7,992 bases of DNA, taken from positions 1 to 7,992 of the forward strand of contig JAICVH010000091.1 of assembly GCA_025935435.1 (NCBI GenBank). Reading direction: 5' to 3'. The number at the start of each line of letters is the position of its first letter. Position 1 is the stretch's first letter. This stretch comes from Burkholderiales bacterium (GTDB taxonomy: Bacteria; Pseudomonadota; Gammaproteobacteria; Burkholderiales; Casimicrobiaceae). The position numbers and the translations under genes are program-made. This document shows positions 1 to 6,278 of the stretch, piece after piece. Below the pieces are notes generated by a model, which saw only the letters and a program-made list of their open reading frames with translations, did not search any database and was not told the origin of the DNA.

Positions 1-1
1 C

Positions 2-844
2 GGCTGCGGGCTGCCGGAGGGCTACGTCAATGCGATGGCAGCCGCGCCGCGTGCGCCGTTGTGGATCAACCTGGAATACCTGTCCGCCGAGCCATGGGTG
101 GATGCGGTGCACGGGCTCGCGTCGCCGCAGCCGCATCTGCCTCTCGAGCGCTACTTCTGGTTTCCCGGCTTTACGCGTCACACCGGCGGCCTGATTCGTG
201 AGGCGGGACTACTCAAAGCGCGGGCCACGTTCGCGGCGACGCACGGTCGGTCGAACGCACTCGCAATCACGCTGTTCTGCTATCCCAATCGCGCGCTCCC
301 GGCGCTCTTCGACGCGTGGGCCGAAGGCGACGAAGCCATCGCCTGTACGATTCCGGAAGGCGTCGCAGCCGCCGCGCTCGATCAGTGGTTGCAGGGTGAC
401 GTGCCGCATGCGCAGCAGTCGGTCGCGCGCGGCCGGCTCGAGATTCGCATCGTTCCGTTCTGCACCCAGGACGCGTTCGATCGGCTGTTGTGGCGCTCGG
501 ACGTCAACTTCGTTCGCGGCGAGGATTCGTTCGTGCGCGCGCAGTGGGCGGCCCGTGCGTTCGTGTGGCAGCCGTATCCGCAGGACGAGCATGTCCATCA
601 ATTGAAGCTCGACGCGTTTCTCGCGCGCTACGGGGTGGACCTGCTGCCAGCCGAACGCACTGCCGTCGATACAATGTGGCGCGCGTTCAACGACGAGGAT
701 GGCGTGGTTGCGGTTGACGCCTGGCCGTCGTTTCGGCGCAGCATCGAAACGCTGGCAGCGCACGGGCGACGTTGGGCCCATTCGCTTGCTGAACAACCGG
801 ACCTCGCGAGCGGACTCGTTGCGTTCGCACGCGCTCGACTATAA
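2..844 (+). CDS. earP: EarP, EF-P arginine rhamnosyltransferase (5' end outside window)
   Basis: EarP transfers rhamnose from dTDP-L-rhamnose to Arg32 of elongation factor P in the cytoplasm, activating EF-P for polyproline-stall rescue. The frame is open from base 2, so the N-terminal Rossmann half, with the catalytic Asp region, lies upstream. The family is usually about 370-390 residues and about 280 are visible. Family signatures seen are PEGYVNAMAA and WINLEYLSAEPWV near the left edge, RYFWFPGFT followed by TGGL, and the C-terminal nucleotide-sugar site NFVRGEDSFVRAQWA (Arg-Gly-Glu-Asp at 515-526). That site holds the Arg, Glu, Asp and Ser known in this family to contact dTDP-rhamnose. 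The stop is TAA at 842-844. efp follows 63 bases downstream on the same strand, the usual neighbour. The gene looks intact in the part visible. Confidence 0.96.
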   Translation, partial: GCGLPEGYVNAMAAAPRAPLWINLEYLSAEPWVDAVHGLASPQPHLPLERYFWFPGFTRHTGGLIREAGLLKARATFAATHGRSNALAITLFCYPNRALPALFDAWAEGDEAIACTIPEGVAAAALDQWLQGDVPHAQQSVARGRLEIRIVPFCTQDAFDRLLWRSDVNFVRGEDSFVRAQWAARAFVWQPYPQDEHVHQLKLDAFLARYGVDLLPAERTAVDTMWRAFNDEDGVVAVDAWPSFRRSIETLAAHGRRWAHSLAEQPDLASGLVAFARARL

Positions 845-845
845 T
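840..845 (+). promoter_or_regulatory. Putative -10 box of an efp promoter
   Basis: A perfect TATAAT spans the last base of the final earP sense codon and its TAA stop. The 62-base stretch from there to the efp start would be the leader. The -35 is poor: TTGCGT at 819-824 with only a 15-base spacer. The call rests on the exact -10 match in very GC-rich sequence and on its position before efp. If real, efp can be made independently of earP. Confidence 0.5.
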
Positions 846-907
846 CGCGGGTTATCCAAATTCACGGGAGCCCGCCTGATCCGGCCGGCGCTCCCCGAGG
901 AATTCCC

Positions 908-1462
908 ATGAAAATCGCCCAGGAAGTCCGCGCCGGCAACGTGATCATGATCGGCAGCAATCCGATGGTCGTGCAGAAGGCGGAGTTCAGCAAATCCGGC
1001 CGCAATGCATCGGTGGTCAAGATGAAGCTCCGGAATTTGCTCTCCGGCAGCGGAACGGAAACCGTATACCGCGCCGACGAGAAGTTCGACGTCATCCAGC
1101 TCGAGCGCAAGGAGGTGACGTACTCGTACTTCGCAGATCCGATGTACGTGTTCATGGATCAGGAATTCAACCAGTACGACGTCGAGAAGGAGAACATGCA
1201 GGACGCGCTGCCCTATCTCGAGGACGGACTCGCCTGTGAACTGACGTTCTACGAAGGCAAGGCCATTTCGGTGGAGCTGCCGACATCCGTGGTTCGCGAA
1301 GTCACCTACACCGAACCCGCGGTCAAGGGCGACACCTCGGGCAAGGTTACAAAGCCGGCAAAGATTGCCAGCGGGTTGGAGGTACCGGTACCGTTGTTCG
1401 TCAATACCGGCGACAAGATCGAGATCGACACCCGCACGGGCGAATACCGCCGTCGCGTGTGA
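908..1462 (+). CDS. efp: Elongation factor P
   Basis: EF-P binds between the ribosomal P and E sites and stimulates peptide bond formation at consecutive prolines. The 184-residue product is full length for the family (about 185-188). It has the N-terminal KOW-like domain (about 1-63) and two OB domains (about 66-127 and 130-184), ending in the conserved GDKIEIDTRTGEY motif. The loop SKSGRNAS places Arg at residue 32 (CGC at 1001-1003), which is the residue rhamnosylated by EarP. It is not the lysine of EpmA-type EF-P, in agreement with earP upstream. The start is ATG at 908 with GAGGAA at 897-902, five bases before it. The stop lies six bases from the convergent tag stop. Confidence 0.98.
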   Translation: MKIAQEVRAGNVIMIGSNPMVVQKAEFSKSGRNASVVKMKLRNLLSGSGTETVYRADEKFDVIQLERKEVTYSYFADPMYVFMDQEFNQYDVEKENMQDALPYLEDGLACELTFYEGKAISVELPTSVVREVTYTEPAVKGDTSGKVTKPAKIASGLEVPVPLFVNTGDKIEIDTRTGEYRRRV

Positions 1463-1468
1463 TCTCGG

Positions 1469-2107
1469 TCAACGAGGGCGGGGCCGCGCGAACGCGGCGC
1501 GGGCGCGCTCCGCTGGTTCGCGAAATGCGCAACGCTCCACGTGATCGTTGACGAGGCCCATCGCCTGCATGAACGCATACACGGTCGTCGGTCCGACGAA
1601 CGAAAAGCCGCGCCGCTTCAGATCGTTCGACAGCGCGGTCGATTGAGGTGACACCGTCATCCGCGCGAGCCGCTCACGCGTGATCCGACGCGGCCGCGAT
1701 TCCACACCGGGTTCAAATTGCCACACGTAGGCAGCAAACGAGCCGAACTCATCGACGAGCTCCCGTACGCGCTTTGCGTTGTTGCGCGCGGACTCGATCT
1801 TGCCGCGATGGCGGACGATCGCCGAATTGAGCAATGCTCGCTGGATGTCGCGATCGGTGAAACGCGCGACGCGGTCGAAGTCAAAGCCCGCGAAAGTTTC
1901 GCGGAAGGCTTCGCGCTTGCCGAGAATCGTTCGCCAGCTCAATCCCGCCTGGAAGCCTTCGAGACACAGCTTCTCGAATAGCCGGTGATCATCGGCGACC
2001 GGCAAGCCCCATTCGCGATCGTGGTAATCGATGTACAGCGCGTCGTTGCCCGCCCACCAGCACCGGATCGGTGGTTTTGTCGCAGCGCCGGCAACGACTT
2101 GCGTCAA
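1469..2107 (-). CDS. tag: DNA-3-methyladenine glycosylase I (TTG start)
   Basis: Tag removes 3-methyladenine from alkylated DNA, starting base excision repair. From the TTG start the product is 212 residues. Cys16, His29, His189 and Cys193 match the zinc-binding set of E. coli Tag (Cys4, His17, His175, Cys179), with the same 13-residue first spacing. Glu50 and Trp58 sit where E. coli has the base-pocket residues Glu38 and Trp46. Other family motifs are CWWAGND, YHDREWG, EGFQAGLSW, SAIVRHRGKI and FVGPTTVYAFMQA. No ATG or GTG lies in frame between the preceding gene's stop and CWW. TTG at 2107-2105 overlaps that stop as TTGA, pointing to coupled translation. The frame stays open far upstream, but that part is a shadow of the neighbouring gene. 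The C-terminal tail is Arg/Ala/Pro rich. Confidence 0.93.
   Translation of the reverse strand: MTQVVAGAATKPPIRCWWAGNDALYIDYHDREWGLPVADDHRLFEKLCLEGFQAGLSWRTILGKREAFRETFAGFDFDRVARFTDRDIQRALLNSAIVRHRGKIESARNNAKRVRELVDEFGSFAAYVWQFEPGVESRPRRITRERLARMTVSPQSTALSNDLKRRGFSFVGPTTVYAFMQAMGLVNDHVERCAFREPAERARAAFARPRPR
1483..1498. terminator. Possible hairpin between convergent efp and tag
   Basis: GCCGCG at 1483-1488 and CGCGGC at 1493-1498 form a perfect six-base stem with a CGAA loop, 20 bases beyond the efp stop and inside the last tag codons. No T tract follows on either strand, so this is not a classical intrinsic terminator. It is the only obvious candidate for ending efp transcription here, and it may only reflect GC-rich Ala/Arg codons of tag. 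Confidence 0.22.
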
Positions 2108-2451
2108 TGGAGCGCCGCGTCCGCGCGCTGATGCTCCGCGAGAAGCGTCTCGCGAAGCCCTTCGAAGAAGGCGAGCACTGCGCGCACGTCGCGTCGCTGC
2201 TCGTGCCGGAAGCACTCGGCGATCAGCGCGGAGGCGGTGACGGCATCCGGCAGTTCCTCCGGCGGAATTGCCGCCATCGGTCCTTGCAGCGGGTAATGAT
2301 GGCCACCGCGCCGGTCGTGTTCCCAGCGCGCGGCGTGCTCGATCCACGCCTGGAGCGCTGGCATCGTCCCGGGCAACTGGTCGATCGCGGCGATGATGGC
2401 CTGCAGCGAGCGATTGTCGATCGCTGCCAGCAGCTTGACGAAGTCGATCAC
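2104..2451 (-). CDS. Hypothetical helical protein upstream of tag
   Basis: I do not recognise this protein. From GTG at 2451 it is 115 residues, mostly predicted helical and rich in Ala, Leu, Glu and Arg. It begins MIDFVKLLAAIDNRSLQ and contains a His/Trp/Arg-rich middle (ARWEHDRRGGHHYPLQGP). There is no signal peptide, membrane segment or Cys cluster. GTG was chosen because GGAGAG sits six bases upstream. An ATG at 2502 would add 17 residues of poor-looking sequence without a good ribosome site. Its TGA stop overlaps the tag TTG start, so the two are probably one operon. A role in alkylation repair would be guesswork from position only. Confidence 0.7.
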   Translation of the reverse strand: MIDFVKLLAAIDNRSLQAIIAAIDQLPGTMPALQAWIEHAARWEHDRRGGHHYPLQGPMAAIPPEELPDAVTASALIAECFRHEQRRDVRAVLAFFEGLRETLLAEHQRADAALH

Positions 2452-2457
2452 GATGCG

Positions 2458-2463
2458 CTCTCC
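2458..2463 (-). promoter_or_regulatory. Ribosome binding site that fixes the GTG start at 2451
   Basis: Read on the minus strand this is GGAGAG, six bases before GTG at 2451-2449. It favours that start over the in-frame ATG at 2502. Confidence 0.6.
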
Positions 2464-2468
2464 AATGG

Positions 2469-2483
2469 CTCGACACGGTCGAG
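2469..2483. repeat. Perfect inverted repeat before the tag operon
   Basis: CTCGAC, three bases, GTCGAG. It lies just upstream of the ribosome site of the minus-strand tag unit, in the 258-base divergent region (2452-2709) shared with the cupin gene. It could be an operator or a small leader hairpin. No confident promoter was found in this region. A weak plus-strand pair, TTGGCA at 2599-2604 and TACGCT at 2622-2627 with 17 bases between, might serve the cupin gene. Confidence 0.35.
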
Positions 2484-2709
2484 TGTGCCAGACCGTCGGC
2501 ATGGCGTCGCCTGTTCAGTGTTACAGGGGGTTCCCGGCCGATCCGGGCAGGCCACCACGCTGAGGACGAATGACGCGCGCCACGCCTCGTCGTGCGCGTT
2601 GGCAACGGGCCGTGACGGCGATACGCTATGTATCGGGTATCGAGGGCGGTTCGAGCGAAAGCGGTCCGCGCCGCGCCGCTGCGGCAGGCAAACATCCGAG
2701 GAGATGTGA

Positions 2710-3099
2710 ATGAAGGGATTTGTCGACAATATCGAAGCGCTCACGGAAGAGAACGAAGACTTTCGTCGCGTCCTCTACACGGGACGACACCTGCAGCTCG
2801 TACTCATGGCGCTGAAGCCGGGAGAGGAGATCGGCGAGGAAGTCCACGAGGACCGCGATCAGTTCTTTCGCATTGAAGACGGGAATGGTCATGTGGTGAT
2901 CGACGGCGCACGGCATGCAATCGAAGACGACGATGCGATCATCGTTCCCGCCGGCGCACGGCACAACGTGATCAACACCGGACGCGGTACGCTCAAGTTC
3001 TACACGCTCTACGGGCCACCCGAGCATCGCGACCGCGTCGTGCATGCAACGAAGGCCGCCGTGCGCGAGGAACACTTCGACGGCAAGACAACCGAATGA
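2710..3099 (+). CDS. Cupin-domain protein with atypical metal ligands
   Basis: A 129-residue single-domain cupin, a small cytoplasmic beta-barrel of the mannose-6-phosphate-isomerase-like type. Motif 1 has canonical spacing from Gly38 to Gly58, but the usual HxH...E reads Glu44, His46, Gln51 (EVHEDRDQFFRIEDG). Motif 2 is standard: P-A-G-A-R-H-N-V-I-N, giving His85 and Asn89. Possible metal ligands are therefore Glu44, His46, Gln51 and His85. GAGGAG at 2698-2703 lies six bases before the ATG. There is no signal peptide. The substrate cannot be read from the sequence; sugar-phosphate isomerase, small-molecule dioxygenase or a binding role are all possible. The next gene starts 37 bases after its stop on the same strand. 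Confidence 0.9.
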   Translation: MKGFVDNIEALTEENEDFRRVLYTGRHLQLVLMALKPGEEIGEEVHEDRDQFFRIEDGNGHVVIDGARHAIEDDDAIIVPAGARHNVINTGRGTLKFYTLYGPPEHRDRVVHATKAAVREEHFDGKTTE

Positions 3100-3136
3100 G
3101 CGCTCCCGCGATGTGTACGTTTCGACGGATCGTCCC

Positions 3137-3397
3137 ATGAACGACGAGAAAATCCGGGTTCGCGTCACGTCCAGCGGTCAGACTCTCGACGTCGTGGTCC
3201 TCGACAAGCGCCTGGACCTGATTCGCATCGTGCTCGGTGAAGGTGTCCACAGTGTGCGTTGTGACCTGACACCCACGCGCAATGGCTCGGCGTACGTCGG
3301 CAACGCGATGGGGAGGGAACTGGTCTACGAACGGAGCCGCGAAGACGTCAAGTCGGATCTGGCGCGCGCGGCAGGTTTCCGCGACTTCAAACGTTAG
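3137..3397 (+). CDS. Small hypothetical protein
   Basis: An 86-residue protein beginning MNDEKIRVRVTSSGQTLDVV. It alternates beta-type stretches, followed by LVYERSREDVKSDLARAAGF, likely a C-terminal helix. It has one Cys and no signal or membrane segment. I recall similar short proteins annotated as hypothetical in Burkholderia, but I cannot name a family. The ATG at 3137 was chosen for the well-formed product; the ribosome site is weak (GGAT at 3128-3131 region). A GTG eight codons earlier (3113) is possible but has no better ribosome site. It lies between the cupin and the exported-protein gene with short spacings, so co-transcription is plausible. Confidence 0.75.
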   Translation: MNDEKIRVRVTSSGQTLDVVVLDKRLDLIRIVLGEGVHSVRCDLTPTRNGSAYVGNAMGRELVYERSREDVKSDLARAAGFRDFKR

Positions 3398-3401
3398 AGG
3401 G
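3397..3401 (+). promoter_or_regulatory. Ribosome binding site that fixes the ATG start at 3410
   Basis: GAGGG begins at the last base of the preceding stop codon. It is eight bases before ATG 3410 but only two before the in-frame GTG 3404, so ATG is preferred. Confidence 0.55.
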
Positions 3402-3409
3402 ACGTGCCG

Positions 3410-3796
3410 ATGATATTGCCCTCACTTGCACCGCCTGCGCGCCGCCGGTTTCTTGCAGCATGCGTAGCTGCACCCTGCCTGTTCACGTCTGCGAGCCACG
3501 GACAGGTGGGCCAAGTGCCGAATCCCAGCAGTGGCGTCGCCACGAATCAACAGCAGCAAAATCCTGCGCCGATCAACCCGGAAGCCCTATCGTGCAATGC
3601 GTTGAAAGCTCGGCTCCAGACGACCGGCGAACTGAACATCCTGGTAGGTTCGCGGGGCGGTTGGGGCGACACCTTTTACGGCCCGGCCGTTCCGCGCTGC
3701 CAGTTTTGGCAAATGCCAGTGTTTTCGTACGTGCGAACGAGTGACGGCCTGTGCGGCGTCGGCTACATCTGCGTGGAGAAACTGTCGTTCGATTGA
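3410..3796 (+). CDS. Small exported protein, Tat-like signal, four mature cysteines
   Basis: An unrecognised 128-residue protein. The N-terminus has a twin-arginine-like motif RRRFLA at 11-16, then a hydrophobic stretch (ACVAAPCLF) and a polar Ser/His/Gly region around 27-32 where signal peptidase could cut. The exact site is unclear. After a Gln/Asn/Pro-rich linker (about 33-57), the mature domain has Cys62, Cys97, Cys115 and Cys121, enough for two disulfides. It ends near GLCGVGYICVEK. LAAC at 15-18 resembles a lipobox, but only four residues separate it from the arginines, too short for a lipoprotein signal. Its ribosome site overlaps the stop of the previous gene, suggesting one transcript. 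Function unknown; periplasmic or secreted location is inferred. Confidence 0.8.
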   Translation: MILPSLAPPARRRFLAACVAAPCLFTSASHGQVGQVPNPSSGVATNQQQQNPAPINPEALSCNALKARLQTTGELNILVGSRGGWGDTFYGPAVPRCQFWQMPVFSYVRTSDGLCGVGYICVEKLSFD

Positions 3797-3906
3797 ACTG
3801 AACTGCAGCAGCGCTCTTCTGCCGGGCAAGCGGTGCCGCTCGATAGAGCTTCGCCTTGTCCCGTACCTACATACCGACAGCGTCGATTCGAAGTGTCCGG
3901 CGCGAA

Positions 3907-4122
3907 CTATGGGTTCTTGAAATACATTGGCTTCATGCGGACCGTTCCGCGCCATCCGCATTCGCCGTTCGCGCACCGAAAGCGCCATACGGTGCCGAAA
4001 ATGCTGACCACCCGGTCGACAGGTCTGCGTCGGATCCGGAGCGCCAACGCACCGCACCTCGGACACAGTACGGGGGCTCGCTCGCCGAAGTCGACGCTAT
4101 CGGAGGAGACTCGCTGACTCAT
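3907..4122 (-). CDS. Small zinc-ribbon protein
   Basis: A 71-residue protein with two metal-binding knuckles: CPRC (Cys20, Cys23) and CANGEC followed by GWRG (Cys50, Cys55). They are joined by a basic segment RIRRRPVDRVVSIFG. The pattern CPxCG - RRRPxDR - RxRC - CGWxG matches short zinc-ribbon proteins I recall from Burkholderia that have no assigned function. Zinc binding is inferred from the Cys spacing; there is no enzyme motif. The start is ATG at 4122, the only Met before the first knuckle, but no clear ribosome site precedes it. It is convergent with the exported-protein gene, with 110 bases between stops and no clear terminator. The gene overlaps longer plus-strand frames with unlikely, Arg/Ser/Pro-rich composition. 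Confidence 0.75.
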   Translation of the reverse strand: MSQRVSSDSVDFGERAPVLCPRCGALALRIRRRPVDRVVSIFGTVWRFRCANGECGWRGTVRMKPMYFKNP

Positions 4123-4444
4123 TCGCGGACATGCGACCCGTCAGGTGTCTTCGAACGTCGTCAGCGTCTTCGGCAACCAGAACGAACCCATACACCCCTC
4201 ACTAGCGAAAGGACAGAAGTCTCCAACGTCCCAGAGCTCGGGCCTATCGCCGGCATGCGGGCACGCTCGTAAGAAAACCACTCGACTGCAGGACTACAGC
4301 GGCAGGTCCCGGCGACTACCGTCATGCCAGAGCGCGCTCGAGAGGCGCCTTAACGGATCGTCGTTTGAGGCGAAGATTTGACGGCGCAAGGTGGATCGAG
4401 TTGCACCGGTCGCGAAGTGGCTCGAAAACGTTGAGATCGGATCG
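4123..4444. other. Gene-poor stretch of 322 bases
   Basis: This lies between the zinc-ribbon gene and the response regulator, both minus strand. Short open frames exist, for example a plus-strand one from GTG 4145 to 4381, but their composition is random-looking and no ribosome site supports them. I saw no RNA gene, strong repeat or clear terminator. It presumably holds the zinc-ribbon promoter and the 3' end of the regulator transcript. Confidence 0.5.
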
Positions 4445-4816
4445 TCAGGGTGCCAAGCCGTTCAAGATGCTCTCGAGGATTTCGGGCGGATCGCCTTTGG
4501 AAACGAAGTAGTCGAAGCCCGCGGAAATCGCGATTGCCCTTGCATTGGGCAGCCCGGTGTATGCGACGATTACGACGTTACGTGCCCACTGCTGCTGCCT
4601 CAATTCCTTGCACGTTTCGAAGCCGTCGATCCGAGGCATGTTGAGATCAAGGATGACCATGCGTGGTTGGAAAAGCGGCGCCAGGTCGATCGCTTGCTGG
4701 CCTCCGTACACGACCCGCACGTCCGCCCCCAATGCCTGCAAGAAGTCGCCAACCACGTCGGCTCCATCGTGGTCGTCGTCCACAACCATGCATTTCAACG
4801 GATCGACATCAGTCAT
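4445..4816 (-). CDS. Single-domain response regulator (CheY-like receiver)
   Basis: A 123-residue receiver domain without an output domain. Asp13-Asp15 form the acidic pocket, Asp57 in VILDLNMPRIDG is the phosphoacceptor, Thr87 is the switch Thr/Ser and Lys107 is the conserved lysine. All key residues are present, so it should accept phosphate. With no DNA-binding domain it likely works by protein contact or as a phosphorelay intermediate. ATG at 4816 was chosen because GGTGGGG lies seven bases upstream; an in-frame start 16 codons earlier is less likely. It diverges from the histidine kinase gene across 154 bases, so that kinase is the natural partner, though this is not proved. Confidence 0.93.
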   Translation of the reverse strand: MTDVDPLKCMVVDDDHDGADVVGDFLQALGADVRVVYGGQQAIDLAPLFQPRMVILDLNMPRIDGFETCKELRQQQWARNVVIVAYTGLPNARAIAISAGFDYFVSKGDPPEILESILNGLAP

Positions 4817-4823
4817 GAGCGAA

Positions 4824-4830
4824 CCCCACC
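4824..4830 (-). promoter_or_regulatory. Ribosome binding site that fixes the ATG start at 4816
   Basis: Read on the minus strand this is GGTGGGG, seven bases before ATG. It argues against the 16-codon longer N-terminus. Confidence 0.5.
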
Positions 4831-4970
4831 GATAATCGCGCAGGGTCCAACGGGAATGTGCCACATGTTGGCATACTGCTTCCCCGAGGCGGAACCACTG
4901 TGCTGGTGGCTCACTCGTTTGCTACCATCGAAGACCCCGGACGGGCGGGCGCCCGCATGGGACATCGACC

Positions 4971-6104
4971 GTGGGACTCGCACAGTTCATAACCCACAAT
5001 CTGGAAGCGATCTTGATGGAGTGGGAGGCGTTCGCCAGATCGCTGCCCCCCGGGATCGACATGGATACGGCCGCGCTGCGTGACGACGCTGAACGGATGC
5101 TTCGTTTTGTCGCGGCGGACATGCAGAGCGCTCAATCGGAGAATGAACGCGCACTCAAAGGGCGCGGTGAAAAGGCGGTGAGCAGCCTGGAAACTGCGGC
5201 TCACGCGCATGGCAGTTTGCGTCTGACGCAAGCGTTTGACCTGGTGCAAATGGTGTCGGAATTTCGCGCGCTCCGCGCCAGTGTCCTTCACCTATGGTCA
5301 GTTCACCAACAGGACGAACGGGACGTACTGTCTACTTCGTCGGATCTGATCCGTTTCAATGAGGCTATCGATCAGATCCTCGCCGAGTCGGTACAGCGGT
5401 ACGCTAACGACATGGAGCGAGCACGCGAGCTGTTACTCGCCGTGCTGGGACATGATCTGCGCAATCCGTTATCGGCGGTACGGATGTCTGCTGAAGTGTT
5501 GACGCGCACCCCTTTGACGCCTCGCCAGAACAAACTCACCGAAGGCATCATTCGCGCCAGTGAGCGAATGAGAATCATGATTCATGATCTGTTGGACTTC
5601 ACTCGCACGCGTCTGGGCGCGAAGTTGGTCGTCGTCCCGGAGCAGTGCGATCTGGCCAACCTGTGCGGCAGCATCGCGGAAGAGACACGCTCAGGGAATC
5701 CCGATCGCGAGGTGTCCGTGGCATCGTTGGGCGACTGCGTTGGCCAGTGGGACTGCGCGCGCATGTCGCAACTCGTTTCGAATTTGGTTGGTAATGCTGT
5801 CCAGCACGGCGACCCGAAGACTCCAGTGACGATCATGACCGTGGGAGACGACCCCGCTGTGGTTACGCTCACTGTTGGAAACCAGGGAGCGGCAATCCCG
5901 CCTGAACGCCACTTGCACATCTTCGATCCCTTGAACCGCAGCCAGGCTGCCAAGGATCGGTACGAAGCCGGAAGTCTGGGTCTGGGACTCTACATTGCCA
6001 GAGAGATCGCGCTGGCGCACGGCGGCAACGTCACGTTGCTTTCGAGCGACGATGCCGGGACTTTCTTCGAGGCACGCCTGCCGCGGATACCGGCCGCAGC
6101 GTAG
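4971..6104 (+). CDS. Soluble sensor histidine kinase with RsbRD-like N-terminal domain
   Basis: A 377-residue hybrid of an RsbRD-type all-helical N-terminal region (about 5-115, FITHNLEAILMEWEAFAR to FRALRASVLHLW) and a complete kinase core. The H-box is VLGHDLRNPLSAV with phospho-His161. The N-box is QLVSNLVGNAVQHG (Asn271, Asn275), G1 is VGNQGAAI near 302-309, and G2 is GSLGLGLYIA near 334-343. G1 carries Asn-Gln-Gly rather than the commoner Asp-x-Gly; variants with Asn occur in HATPases. There is no membrane segment, so it senses in the cytoplasm. RsbRD domains are best known from stressosome RsbR proteins. The start is GTG at 4971 with GGGA at 4959-4962; ATG at 5016 is an alternative but would cut into the N-terminal domain. 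It diverges from the receiver gene. Confidence 0.93.
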   Translation: MGLAQFITHNLEAILMEWEAFARSLPPGIDMDTAALRDDAERMLRFVAADMQSAQSENERALKGRGEKAVSSLETAAHAHGSLRLTQAFDLVQMVSEFRALRASVLHLWSVHQQDERDVLSTSSDLIRFNEAIDQILAESVQRYANDMERARELLLAVLGHDLRNPLSAVRMSAEVLTRTPLTPRQNKLTEGIIRASERMRIMIHDLLDFTRTRLGAKLVVVPEQCDLANLCGSIAEETRSGNPDREVSVASLGDCVGQWDCARMSQLVSNLVGNAVQHGDPKTPVTIMTVGDDPAVVTLTVGNQGAAIPPERHLHIFDPLNRSQAAKDRYEAGSLGLGLYIAREIALAHGGNVTLLSSDDAGTFFEARLPRIPAAA

Positions 6105-6278
6105 GCGCTGGGGTTGATTAAATACGACCGCAGCAGCGACGACGGAGGCGTTTCGCGTGCGGGTAGTCGGATCAGCTTGACGTAGGTCCTTCGTCAGTGT
6201 CGTGCTGAAGCAGCGGCGCCACCGCCCCCGGAAGGTGGTTGGAGCCAGCAACTTGAAGCCTTGCGCCGACGTCAGCGG

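Noticed and set aside
1469..2695. Long 408-codon open frame containing tag
   Set aside because: Only the part after 2107 matches Tag. The upstream Arg-rich part overlaps the better-supported gene at 2451-2104 and has shadow composition.
2071..2709. 212-codon plus-strand frame opposite tag's neighbour
   Set aside because: It is antisense to a minus-strand gene with good ribosome site and lacks family motifs; Arg-rich shadow composition.
3416..3463. Lipobox-like LAAC in the exported protein
   Set aside because: The Cys lies too close to the arginines; there is no hydrophobic stretch of useful length before it.
3856..4272. 138-codon plus-strand frame over the zinc-ribbon gene
   Set aside because: Composition is rich in Arg, Ser and Pro without motifs, whereas the opposite strand has a four-Cys zinc ribbon.
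4145..4381. 78-codon plus-strand frame starting at GTG in the gene-poor gap
   Set aside because: No ribosome site, no family motif and low-complexity polar composition.
4845..4862. Sigma-54-like TGGCAC on the minus strand upstream of the response regulator
   Set aside because: The second half TTG is displaced two bases from the required spacing and the GC dinucleotide is missing.
5691..6251. 186-codon minus-strand frame
   Set aside because: It lies antisense to the conserved HATPase part of the histidine kinase and has no recognisable domain.
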